64,000 nucleotides of DNA from positions 123,073-187,072 of the forward strand of contig CBDAQW010000005.1 of NCBI GenBank assembly GCA_965199185.1, in the 5' to 3' direction. The DNA comes from Endozoicomonas sp965199185 (GTDB taxonomy: Bacteria; Pseudomonadota; Gammaproteobacteria; Pseudomonadales; Endozoicomonadaceae). Positions 1-7,029 of the stretch are shown here, piece by piece; the stretch's first letter is position 1, and each line of letters starts with the position of its first letter. Both the position numbers and the translations under genes were made by a program. Under the pieces are notes generated by a model. It had not been told where the DNA came from. It was given only the letters and a program-made list of their open reading frames with translations, and made no database searches.

Positions 1-447
1 TTCCGTAGTCATATAATCATCACAGCGCACATGAATCCGCCGCAGATGAAACCGCCGGGCTGTGCGTTGTAAACGCCAGCAAAATACCGGCACTTGCTCT
101 ATGGCAGTGACTTCACAGCCGTTTATCTCATGCAACCATAAGCTGGTAAAACCACTACCTGCACCCAATTCATAAACATGATCTGCTTCGGTGATACTTG
201 CTTTCTCTGCAATTATTGCCAACGTACTCAGCGGTGTTTCACCGTAAACATACACATCTTTAGAGTGCACCTGCTGCTGATAACGCTTACTTAACCGATA
301 CGGACTGCTGAACAAATAACTGAGATGTAACCACACCCAGGAAGCAATAAAGCGTCGCCTCGGCCAATAGTGTTTGAGTACGTTCCATTGCTCCTGCCAA
401 AAGCTCAGAAGTTGTTTAAACGAAAGCATCAGAATCTGTTTATCCAT
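1..447 (-). CDS. Class I SAM-dependent methyltransferase, C-terminus beyond left edge
   Basis: An open frame runs from an ATG at 447 leftwards to the window edge (149 codons, no stop seen). Its N-terminal ~70 residues are basic and aromatic-rich. They are followed by VYELGAGSGFTSLWL at about residues 94-108, which fits motif I (the SAM-binding glycine loop) of class I methyltransferases. A downstream AIEQVPVF fits the acidic motif II region. The substrate cannot be told. A second in-frame Met seven codons in is an alternative start. It is divergent from the DUF3094 gene to its right. Family call fairly sure, function unknown. Confidence 0.6.
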   Translation of the reverse strand, partial: MDKQILMLSFKQLLSFWQEQWNVLKHYWPRRRFIASWVWLHLSYLFSSPYRLSKRYQQQVHSKDVYVYGETPLSTLAIIAEKASITEADHVYELGAGSGFTSLWLHEINGCEVTAIEQVPVFCWRLQRTARRFHLRRIHVRCDDYMTTE

Positions 448-548
448 AAACGCAGTGATATTTCCCGGTTGCTGCTATCTTTACTGCTTGCGAAACAAGG
501 TCTCAAGTACTTACTATGACTCGGGTATCATTCAAAGAGCTGACACTA

Positions 549-733
549 TGAACAATAATAAACCACGGCTTTATCCTGAAGACCAGCAACGGGTCGATCA
601 ATTTCTCCACGAAGGAGTGAATGAAATCGATAGGTCCTCCTTTAAACCCTGGAAACTGATGGGCTGGTTGAGCGTCTTTATTATTATTCTTGGTGTGATT
701 AGTCAGGTTGTTGGCTACTTTGTCATCCCTTAA
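549..733 (+). CDS. DUF3094 family small membrane protein
   Basis: A 61-residue protein starting MNNNKPRLYPEDQQRVDQFL. It has an acidic N-terminal half and one C-terminal transmembrane segment (WLSVFIIILGVISQVVGYFV), so it is probably a single-pass inner-membrane protein. The size and the YPEDQQRVDQFL opening agree with the DUF3094 family of gammaproteobacteria, whose role is unknown. The frame is open further upstream, but this ATG gives the family-typical length. It lies 44 bp before the NADH dehydrogenase gene on the same strand and may be cotranscribed with it. Confidence 0.7.
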
Positions 734-777
734 TACTCATTTTTAATACAATAAATTACCAGGGGCTGGCCAGAATA

Positions 778-2091
778 ATGAATCACTCCATACCACATAT
801 TGTTATCGTTGGCGGCGGCGCTGGCGGCCTTGAGCTAGCTACACGCCTGGGACAAAAACTGGGCAAGTCCGAAAAAGCAGTCATCACACTGATCGACGCA
901 CAACATACTCATTTCTGGAAACCACTGCTCCACGAAGTAGCAGCAGGCTCATTGAATGCTTTTGAAGATGAGCTGAGTTATCTGGCTCAGGCAAAATGGA
1001 ATCACTTTCGCTTCATGCCCGGAAGAATGTGTTCCCTTGACCGAAGCCTCAAACACATTGGACTCGAAGCCATCAAAAACCACCAGGGTGACGAGGTCGT
1101 CCCTGCCCGAACGCTGGAATACGATCAACTGGTTATTGCTGTTGGCAGTCAGGCCAATGATTTCAATACGCCCGGCGCCAAAGAACACAGCCTGTTTCTC
1201 GACAACCGGGCAGAAGCCGAGCACATTCATTCCACACTGATTAACAGCTACCTCCATGCACAAGCGTCTAGCAACCCCGAAGCCTGCCTGAACATCGCCA
1301 TTATCGGTGCAGGCGCCACTGGCGTCGAGCTATCCGCTGAACTTCATCATGCCGCTATTGAGTTGGAACACTACGGACTGGATGCCATTCGTCCTCAAAA
1401 CCTTAAACTCACCATTGTTGAAGGTGGAGATCGAATCCTGCCCGCGCTGCCAGAAAGAATCAGCGGCGCCGTTCGTCAACAACTACTGAGAATGGGAGTA
1501 CAAATAGAAACACGACGACTGGTCAGTGAAATTCGCTCAGACGGGTTAAAAACCAAAGATGGAGACTGGATTCCCTGTGATCTGTGCATCTGGGCAGCAG
1601 GCATTAAAGCGCCATCGTTTTTAAGTCATCTGGATGGACTGGAAAGCAACCATATTAATCAACTGGTGGTGCGCCCTACACTGCAAACCACTGTAGATGA
1701 TTCTATCTACGCCATGGGCGACTGTGCCAGCTGTACGTTGACTGACAGTAAAGGCAAAGCAATCACTATTCCTCCCAGAGCCCAGTCGGCTCATCAGCAA
1801 GCGACACTCCTCGCTAAAAGCCTGATCAACCAGATTCAAGGTAAACAGCCACTGACGTATAGCTACAAAGATTACGGTTCTTTGATTTCTTTGAGCCGGG
1901 GCAGTGCCGTAGGCAATCTGATGGGCGCTGTTACGGGTGATTTAATGATCGAAGGACTTATGGCGAAATGGTTCTACATCAGCCTTTACCGGATGCATCA
2001 GCTCACGCTATTTGGCAAATTAAAAACAGCGGCACTCATCGTGAAGGATCTGATCAGCAAAACAACCCGGCCGCATTTAAAACTTCATTAA
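778..2091 (+). CDS. ndh: Type II NADH dehydrogenase (NAD(P)/FAD-dependent oxidoreductase)
   Basis: A 437-residue flavoprotein, close to the 434 residues of E. coli Ndh. It should oxidise NADH and reduce quinone at the inner membrane without pumping protons. Two dinucleotide-binding folds are visible: IVIVGGGAGGLELATRLG (FAD, about residues 8-25) and IAIIGAGATGVELSAEL (NADH, about 173-189). YAMGDCA near residue 310 is the second FAD contact. The C-terminal stretch from about residue 395 is amphipathic (MAKWFYISLYRMHQLTLFGK) and fits the membrane-anchoring helix of the family. The stop codon lies within the 6-bp direct repeat that flanks the palindromic element immediately downstream. Confidence 0.9.
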   Translation: MNHSIPHIVIVGGGAGGLELATRLGQKLGKSEKAVITLIDAQHTHFWKPLLHEVAAGSLNAFEDELSYLAQAKWNHFRFMPGRMCSLDRSLKHIGLEAIKNHQGDEVVPARTLEYDQLVIAVGSQANDFNTPGAKEHSLFLDNRAEAEHIHSTLINSYLHAQASSNPEACLNIAIIGAGATGVELSAELHHAAIELEHYGLDAIRPQNLKLTIVEGGDRILPALPERISGAVRQQLLRMGVQIETRRLVSEIRSDGLKTKDGDWIPCDLCIWAAGIKAPSFLSHLDGLESNHINQLVVRPTLQTTVDDSIYAMGDCASCTLTDSKGKAITIPPRAQSAHQQATLLAKSLINQIQGKQPLTYSYKDYGSLISLSRGSAVGNLMGAVTGDLMIEGLMAKWFYISLYRMHQLTLFGKLKTAALIVKDLISKTTRPHLKLH

Positions 2092-2094
2092 TCT

Positions 2095-2277
2095 AACCCG
2101 ATGTGTGACTTTTATCTCGTAGGTTGCCAATCCATGGCTTATGGGTTCTGTACACTCCCTGTACAGAATGACAGCTAGTAGAGGTTTTGTGCACTCTGCT
2201 GTCATCCCGTACAGGGACTGTACGGGATCCACGTGGCATGGATAGCCATGTTGAAATTAAAAGTCACACATCGGGTT
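2095..2277. repeat. MITE-like palindromic element, family A copy 1
   Basis: A 183-bp imperfect palindrome with 20-bp terminal inverted repeats AACCCGATGTGTGACTTTTA. Internal blocks (CCATGG, CTGTACA..TGTACAG, CCCGTACAGGGACTGTACGGG) are mirrored between the halves. It is flanked by the direct repeat TAATCT (2089-2094 and 2278-2283), which looks like a 6-bp target-site duplication. No coding capacity. The left copy of the direct repeat contains the ndh stop codon. Confidence 0.85.
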
Positions 2278-2344
2278 TAATCTATCTGGCTGTTTGTGTT
2301 CAGGGGGGCTAATATCCCAAAATGGTTCTTTTGGGGTCTTGCTA

Positions 2345-3988
2345 ATGAAGCTACTTAACCTCCTGATTTTGGCTCTCTCTCTGGCAGGCTGCAAAGAAGT
2401 CAATAATCTCAGTGATCCCCCCCGCACCCGATTAGTCACCAGACTCATCGAACACAATGGCAAAACCATTGTTGAACATAATGGAGAACCTCTGTTTTTC
2501 TCAGGCATCCAGTACTGGGGGCTGGACAAATGGAACCTTGGCAACTGGGATGCTGATATTGAGAACTTCAAAAAGCTTGGACTCAATGGTGTCCGCCTAA
2601 ACATTGCCTGGGATCATATTGAACCTTTTGAAGACGAGTTCGACTTTAGTCAGCTGAAAGTGCTTATCAACAAGCTGGATAGGGCAAACATCAAAGTGTA
2701 TTTGCAGTTTAATCAGTCTGCACATTCATGGAGACCTGCATGGTTTGAAGAAAAGATTGATACAGAAAAACTCTCGGTGCGAGCGATCAAAGAAAATGGC
2801 AAAAAAGCCAGCCGTTATTCTTTCGGCTCTGATCTGTTCAAACAGAAGTATTCAAACTATGTGATACGTACTATTAATGAGGTAAAAGGATTTAATAACA
2901 TTGTCGCCTATTCAGTGTTCTCGGAACCGCATTACTCTCCCAAGTCTAAACATTGGCTCGATTACAACCCGGAAAATATTGAGAAATTCCGGAGCTGGCT
3001 TACACAAAAATACAGTTCTGTCAGTGACCTGAACCTTGCCTGGCATAAGGCTTACGCTTACTTTTCACAGGCAGAGCCCTTTCATAAAGAGTTACCTCCC
3101 GACTCGAAAGATCTGCCTGAAAATGAACGACAGTGGTTTCTGGATTGGCGAAAATACAACGCAGTTGCTAAAGCCCGCTTTATTGGCGGCATTATCTCTG
3201 AAGCCAGGCAGCATGATCCGGATCACCTGTACGGTCAGAATATGATGTGGAAGTGGAGCGATGGAAATCAGGCTCAGGTAGCTCTCGACCCGGAGATCAA
3301 CTATGAATACGCCGATATCATCGGCATTAATGTTTACCCGGGTAAATCCAAGCACTCAAAAGCTAAAGAGGCTGTCAGCTTCATACGAACATTGCACAAT
3401 AATAAAAAAGCCGTCTGGCTGGGAGAGTTTAATCAAAAGCGAGGAAAAGCCAGTGAAAAAGACCTGGAGCTGATGATATTGCCAGCGATCGATGCCGGGC
3501 TAAGTGGTTTTATTTATTTTACTTACCGGGCTTTTACCCTCAATAACGGAAAGGATAGAGGGCATTACGGTGTCGTTTGTGAAAACAACACGTTTAAGAG
3601 CACCCGGTGCTCTCCTCAGTCTTTTGAACATTTGCAAAATTTTATGGCAAACAGCATTGTCGGCAAGGAATCGCTACTTCTCAATACAGTCCCAGCGCCA
3701 TTAACGGGTTATTATTTATGGCCTCAGGCTACGCAATACCTCACTTATGGGGATAAAGGTTATAGCTTTCGTGCCTATAGGAATTTTTTGTCGAAAACGG
3801 GGCCGGGACTTCAGGTGCTTTCAGAAAGCCAATTTCTGGAAGGGGACTTTGACCATCAAACTCCCTTATACGTACCTTCGACACCTTTTCGGAGTGAAGC
3901 GGTTGCTGAGGCATTATTGAACTGGCAGGAAAAACACGAGGTTAATTATATTGGAGAGCAGGATTATGCCGGGGAGATAATTGATTAA
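2345..3988 (+). CDS. Secreted lipoprotein, GH42-like glycoside hydrolase (clan A TIM barrel)
   Basis: A 547-residue protein. The start at 2345 gives a lipoprotein signal (MKLLNLLILALSLAGC) with a lipobox LAGC, and GGGG lies 8 bp upstream. Mature residues ~40-450 look like the beta-galactosidase GH42 barrel: GVRLNIAWDHIEPFEDEFDF matches the early barrel strand, and YNPENIEKFRSWLTQKYSSV resembles the helix seen in GH42 enzymes. The likely acid/base Glu is in YSVFSEPHYS, where the usual Asn before Glu is Ser. The likely nucleophile is the Glu of VWLGEFNQ. It probably cleaves an exo-linked sugar outside the cell or in the periplasm; the substrate is unknown. No polysaccharide-use neighbours are seen. 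GH5-type activity is an alternative. Confidence 0.7.
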   Translation: MKLLNLLILALSLAGCKEVNNLSDPPRTRLVTRLIEHNGKTIVEHNGEPLFFSGIQYWGLDKWNLGNWDADIENFKKLGLNGVRLNIAWDHIEPFEDEFDFSQLKVLINKLDRANIKVYLQFNQSAHSWRPAWFEEKIDTEKLSVRAIKENGKKASRYSFGSDLFKQKYSNYVIRTINEVKGFNNIVAYSVFSEPHYSPKSKHWLDYNPENIEKFRSWLTQKYSSVSDLNLAWHKAYAYFSQAEPFHKELPPDSKDLPENERQWFLDWRKYNAVAKARFIGGIISEARQHDPDHLYGQNMMWKWSDGNQAQVALDPEINYEYADIIGINVYPGKSKHSKAKEAVSFIRTLHNNKKAVWLGEFNQKRGKASEKDLELMILPAIDAGLSGFIYFTYRAFTLNNGKDRGHYGVVCENNTFKSTRCSPQSFEHLQNFMANSIVGKESLLLNTVPAPLTGYYLWPQATQYLTYGDKGYSFRAYRNFLSKTGPGLQVLSESQFLEGDFDHQTPLYVPSTPFRSEAVAEALLNWQEKHEVNYIGEQDYAGEIID

Positions 3989-4020
3989 AAAAAAGCCGTA
4001 ACTCAAAGAGCTACGGCTTT
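3984..4020 (-). terminator. Bidirectional terminator between glycosidase and tRNA cluster
   Basis: The inverted repeat AAAGCCGTA-A-CTC / GAG-C-TACGGCTTT (stem about 3992-4020) is followed, on the minus strand, by a run of eight T. It should end the tRNA transcript and may also serve the glycosidase gene that stops at 3988. Confidence 0.75.
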
Positions 4021-4026
4021 GGAAAA

Positions 4027-4102
4027 TGGTGGGTCGTGAAGGATTCGAACCTTCGACCAATTGGTTAAAAGCCAACTGCTCTACCAACTGAGCTAACGAC
4101 CC
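4027..4102 (-). tRNA. tRNA-Lys(TTT)
   Basis: A 76-nt cloverleaf with acceptor GGGTCGT/ACGACCC, anticodon loop CTTTTAA (anticodon TTT), T-loop GTTCGAATC and genomically encoded CCA. It is the last gene of the seven-tRNA array. Confidence 0.95.
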
Positions 4103-4165
4103 ATAAACTGATGATACGCAATCATTCAGCTTTTGCTTTGATCTCTAAAGATTCAATAGCGAAAA

Positions 4166-4241
4166 TGGCTCCTCGAGCTGGACTCGAACCAGCGACCCAA
4201 TGATTAACAGTCATTTGCTCTACCAACTGAGCTATCGAGGA
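4166..4241 (-). tRNA. tRNA-Asn(GTT)
   Basis: A 76-nt cloverleaf with acceptor TCCTCGA/TCGAGGA, anticodon loop CTGTTAA (anticodon GTT), T-loop GTTCGAGTC and encoded CCA. The 63-bp spacer separating it from the downstream Lys gene recurs, with small changes, at 4334-4396 and 4747-4811. Confidence 0.95.
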
Positions 4242-4257
4242 ATTACAGATTGTAATA

Positions 4258-4333
4258 TGGTGGGTCGTGAAGGATTCGAACCTTCGACCAATTGGTTAAA
4301 AGCCAACTGCTCTACCAACTGAGCTAACGACCC
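4258..4333 (-). tRNA. tRNA-Lys(TTT)
   Basis: Sequence identical to the Lys gene at 4027-4102, with anticodon TTT and CCA encoded. It lies 16 bp from the neighbouring Asn gene. Confidence 0.95.
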
Positions 4334-4396
4334 ACAAACCGATGATACGCAATCATTCAGTTTTTGCTCTGATCACTAAAGATACAAGAGCGAAAA

Positions 4397-4472
4397 TGGC
4401 TCCTCGAGCTGGACTCGAACCAGCGACCCAATGATTAACAGTCATTTGCTCTACCAACTGAGCTATCGAGGA
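4397..4472 (-). tRNA. tRNA-Asn(GTT)
   Basis: Same sequence as the Asn gene at 4166-4241, with anticodon GTT and CCA encoded. It is followed by the repeated ~63-bp spacer and a Lys gene. Confidence 0.95.
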
Positions 4473-4509
4473 ACTACACGACAATTTAAGTTTGTCAGAC
4501 TTCAGAAAA

Positions 4510-4585
4510 TGGTGGGTCGTGAAGGATTCGAACCTTCGACCAATTGGTTAAAAGCCAACTGCTCTACCAACTGAGCTAACGACCC
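4510..4585 (-). tRNA. tRNA-Lys(TTT)
   Basis: Third Lys copy as transcribed from the right, counting from the left edge of the array. The cloverleaf matches the other Lys genes, with CCA encoded. Confidence 0.95.
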
Positions 4586-4670
4586 GCTCAATCTGCTGCT
4601 ATATCCTAATGATTTTAAACATCATTGCAAGGATAATTAAAAATGCTATAACCAGCATTTTTACAAAATA

Positions 4671-4746
4671 TGGTGGGTCGTGAAGGATTCGAACCTTCGA
4701 CCAATTGGTTAAAAGCCAACTGCTCTACCAACTGAGCTAACGACCC
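4671..4746 (-). tRNA. tRNA-Lys(TTT)
   Basis: Fourth Lys copy, identical cloverleaf, CCA encoded. It is separated from the promoter-proximal Asn gene by the repeated ~65-bp spacer. Confidence 0.95.
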
Positions 4747-4811
4747 ATAAACTGATGATACGCAATCACCCAGCTTTTGCTCTGATCTCTGAAGTGATAC
4801 AGGAGCGAAAA

Positions 4812-4887
4812 TGGCTCCTCGAGCTGGACTCGAACCAGCGACCCAATGATTAACAGTCATTTGCTCTACCAACTGAGCTATCGAGGA
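4812..4887 (-). tRNA. tRNA-Asn(GTT)
   Basis: Promoter-proximal gene of the array, the same Asn cloverleaf with anticodon GTT and encoded CCA. Confidence 0.95.
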
Positions 4888-4966
4888 ATCAATCTATCAA
4901 AATGTTATCAAGAACAAATTTGATATTGCGTTGAAAGTGATGCATTGCACTTCTCAACGGCAGCGA

Positions 4967-4994
4967 ATAATAATGTTATTTCCGCCTGAGTCAA
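4967..4994 (-). promoter_or_regulatory. Putative sigma-70 promoter for the tRNA array
   Basis: Read on the minus strand, TTGACT (4989-4994) and TATTAT (4967-4972) are separated by 16 bp. This would start transcription about 70 nt before the first tRNA-Asn. Sequence match only. Confidence 0.45.
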
Positions 4995-5033
4995 GCACTG
5001 AATTGCAAAAAAGTTCTAAGAAAGAATGTTGTT

Positions 5034-5075
5034 GCGCCACAAAAAAAGCTGCCTAAGCAGCTTTTTTTGTGGCGC
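5034..5075 (-). terminator. Terminator of the peroxiredoxin gene
   Basis: A perfect 19-bp inverted repeat (GCGCCAC, seven A, GCTGC) with loop CTAA. It is symmetrical, so it could act in both directions. It lies 11 bp after the peroxiredoxin stop. Confidence 0.85.
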
Positions 5076-5085
5076 GCATTTTGCC

Positions 5086-5688
5086 TTACAGGTCTTCAGC
5101 TTCTTCAGACAGATAAGAGGCAACACCTGCTGGTGACGCATCCATACCTTTGTCGCCCTTATTCCATCCAGCTGGACATACTTCACCGTGCTCTTCATGG
5201 AATTGCAGTGCATCCACCAGACGAATCAATTCGTCCATATTACGACCCAAAGGCAAGTCGTTAATGATCTGAGAACGTACCAGACCATCTTTGTCGATCA
5301 GGAAAGCACCACGGAAAGCAACACCGCCTTCAGACTCAACATCGTAAGACTTACAAATATCGTGAGTCATATCTGCCGCCAGAGTGTACCGAACCTGACC
5401 GATACCACCTTCGTTAACCGGAGTGTTGCGCCATGCATTGTGCGTAAAATGAGAGTCAATAGAAACACCAACCACTTCTACACCACGTTCTTTGAACGCA
5501 TCCATACGGTGATCCAGAGCGATCAGTTCAGAAGGGCATACAAACGTAAAATCCAGTGGGTAGAAGAACACCAAACCGTACTTTCCACGGATGGCTTCAG
5601 ACAGGTTAAATGCATCAACAATACTACCATCACCCAGCACAGCAGGTACTGTAAAATCAGGAGCCTTCTTGCCTACTAAAACGCTCAT
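5086..5688 (-). CDS. Typical 2-Cys peroxiredoxin (AhpC/Prx1 class)
   Basis: A 200-residue cytosolic thiol peroxidase that reduces H2O2 and organic peroxides. The peroxidatic Cys is C51 in FYPLDFTFVCPSE. The resolving Cys is in EVCPAGW near residue 171, the normal spacing for a dimeric or decameric typical 2-Cys enzyme. GGAG lies 8 bp before the ATG. It is divergent from bacterioferritin, which makes sense for peroxide and iron defence. No ahpF partner is adjacent, so thioredoxin or glutaredoxin probably recycles it (inference). Confidence 0.92.
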   Translation of the reverse strand: MSVLVGKKAPDFTVPAVLGDGSIVDAFNLSEAIRGKYGLVFFYPLDFTFVCPSELIALDHRMDAFKERGVEVVGVSIDSHFTHNAWRNTPVNEGGIGQVRYTLAADMTHDICKSYDVESEGGVAFRGAFLIDKDGLVRSQIINDLPLGRNMDELIRLVDALQFHEEHGEVCPAGWNKGDKGMDASPAGVASYLSEEAEDL

Positions 5689-6092
5689 GTGTATTTCTCC
5701 AATGGTTAATCACTGATGCCTGACAGAGTCGTTAATCAGCGAAACAAGTGATACGCATTTTGGCTGCCCTTCAGACCCGGGAAGACCTGAGACAAACTGC
5801 GCAAGAGTAAATTTAGCCTCGTAATAATACACGCGACTTCGGACTTCCTCTACAATGCAAGGCACAAATAACTATTAATTTTACCTTTCATTACATAGAA
5901 AAAAATTATGGCAGCACCGGTTTTTTTATTAGGGGGCAGGGCATTTATTAGCATTATTTGAATGACTGAAACCCTGACATTACTGAATGCAAAAAAGAAA
6001 TATTCTTATTATTTTTCAATAACTTATATTTTGACAGATCAATAATACCCTGCATACTCTTGTTGTATTCTGGTGACTCTGGAGTCCTTTCG
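5689..6092. other. Intergenic region between peroxiredoxin and bacterioferritin
   Basis: About 400 bp of divergent promoter DNA, AT-rich toward the right. Apart from the bfr promoter candidate at 6031-6060, no gene, clear repeat or convincing operator is visible. Confidence 0.6.
6031..6060 (+). promoter_or_regulatory. Putative bfr promoter
   Basis: TTGACA (6031-6036) is followed after 18 bp by TACTCT (6055-6060), 33 bp before the bfr start. The -35 is a perfect consensus and the -10 is weak. Confidence 0.45.
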
Positions 6093-6569
6093 ATGAAGGG
6101 TAATTCGACCATTATTGAACATCTCAATCGCGCCCTGGCCAACGAACTCACGGCTATCAATCAATATTTTCTACATGCCAAGATCCTGAAAAACTGGGGA
6201 GTCAGCAAGCTAGCAGATTTTGTCTACAAGGAATCTATCGATGAAATGTGGCATGCAGATTGGCTGATTGAACGCATCCTTTTTCTTGAAGGCGTTCCCG
6301 ATTTTAAATATATGGAAAAGCCTATTATTGCATCGGATGTAGAGGGGATTCTGAAAGCTGACTTTACCCAGGAAGATAAAGCGTTAGGTACATTACGAAA
6401 GGCAATTATCAGCTGTGAAGAAGCGGGTGACTATGTTAGTCGTGAGCTTCTGGAAAAAATATTGAAGGCGGAAGAAGAGCATATGGATGAGCTGGAAACG
6501 CATATGTGCCAGATTAAAGCTTTGGGAATACAGAATTATCTGTTGGCGCAGTCCGCTCAGCCAAATTAA
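6093..6569 (+). CDS. bfr: Bacterioferritin
   Basis: 158 residues, the same length as E. coli Bfr. It forms the 24-subunit heme-containing iron store. All ferroxidase ligands align with E. coli: E18, E51, H54, E94, E127 and H130. The heme ligand M52 (ESIDEMWHAD) is present too. The ATG at 6093 is preceded by GGAG (TGGAGTCCTTTCG) and gives the canonical MKGN N-terminus. A usual partner, the ferredoxin Bfd, is not seen nearby. Confidence 0.93.
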   Translation: MKGNSTIIEHLNRALANELTAINQYFLHAKILKNWGVSKLADFVYKESIDEMWHADWLIERILFLEGVPDFKYMEKPIIASDVEGILKADFTQEDKALGTLRKAIISCEEAGDYVSRELLEKILKAEEEHMDELETHMCQIKALGIQNYLLAQSAQPN

Positions 6570-6577
6570 TCAAACAG

Positions 6578-6602
6578 TTATGAGGGCATATAACCCTCAT
6601 AA
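6578..6602. terminator. Convergent terminator between bfr and grxD
   Basis: Inverted repeat TTATGAGGG / CCCTCATAA with a 7-nt loop between two converging genes. No long T run, so strength is uncertain. Confidence 0.5.
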
Positions 6603-6621
6603 CAATGGCTGAAAAGAATGC

Positions 6622-6948
6622 TCAGGCTTCTTTATCTGCCACTGCAGCGTCAAGCATTTTCTGCAGATCACCACTATTGTACAGGTCGATCATAATATCA
6701 CTGCCACCAACCAGCTCACCCTTGATCCACAGCTGTGGAAATGTAGGCCAGTTAGCATACTTAGGCAGATTGGCACGAATCTCCGGATTGGCCAGAATGT
6801 CCACAAAGGCAAATTGCTGGCCGCAAGCCATCAGCACCTGGACAGCTTTGGAAGAAAATCCACAATTAGGCAGTTTGGGGGAGCCTTTCATGTACAGCAG
6901 AATATCGTGCGATTCGATCTGTTCTTTTATTTGCTGCATTACGTCCAT
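6622..6948 (-). CDS. grxD: Monothiol glutaredoxin Grx4
   Basis: A 108-residue protein with the CGFS active site (KLPNCGFSSKAVQ, near residue 29) and the WPTFPQLWIKGELVGGSDI glutathione-binding region of the monothiol Grx4/GrxD group. These proteins bind and transfer 2Fe-2S clusters, often with BolA partners; a BolA-family IbaG is encoded at 43.7 kb. AGAGG lies just before the ATG. It lies 81 bp downstream of the histidine kinase gene on the same strand. Confidence 0.92.
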   Translation of the reverse strand: MDVMQQIKEQIESHDILLYMKGSPKLPNCGFSSKAVQVLMACGQQFAFVDILANPEIRANLPKYANWPTFPQLWIKGELVGGSDIMIDLYNSGDLQKMLDAAVADKEA

Positions 6949-7029
6949 GAGACGACCTCTTAGTTTATAGCTAGTATTGGCTGCATTCTAATGAAAATAC
7001 CAGAGTGCCACCATAGGTTATTGATGTTT

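Noticed and set aside
374..548. Upstream extension of the DUF3094 reading frame
   Set aside because: It overlaps the divergent methyltransferase gene, has no family support, and the ATG at 549 gives the family length.
4615..4872. 85-codon open frame on the minus strand
   Set aside because: It is formed by translating tRNA-Lys and tRNA-Asn genes and is not a protein.
4027..4887. Regularly spaced repeats that could suggest a CRISPR array
   Set aside because: The repeats are complete 76-nt tRNA cloverleaves with anticodons, and the spacers are near-identical rather than unique.
5188..5679. 163-codon frame opposite the peroxiredoxin gene
   Set aside because: Antisense shadow of a well-supported enzyme, with no family similarity.
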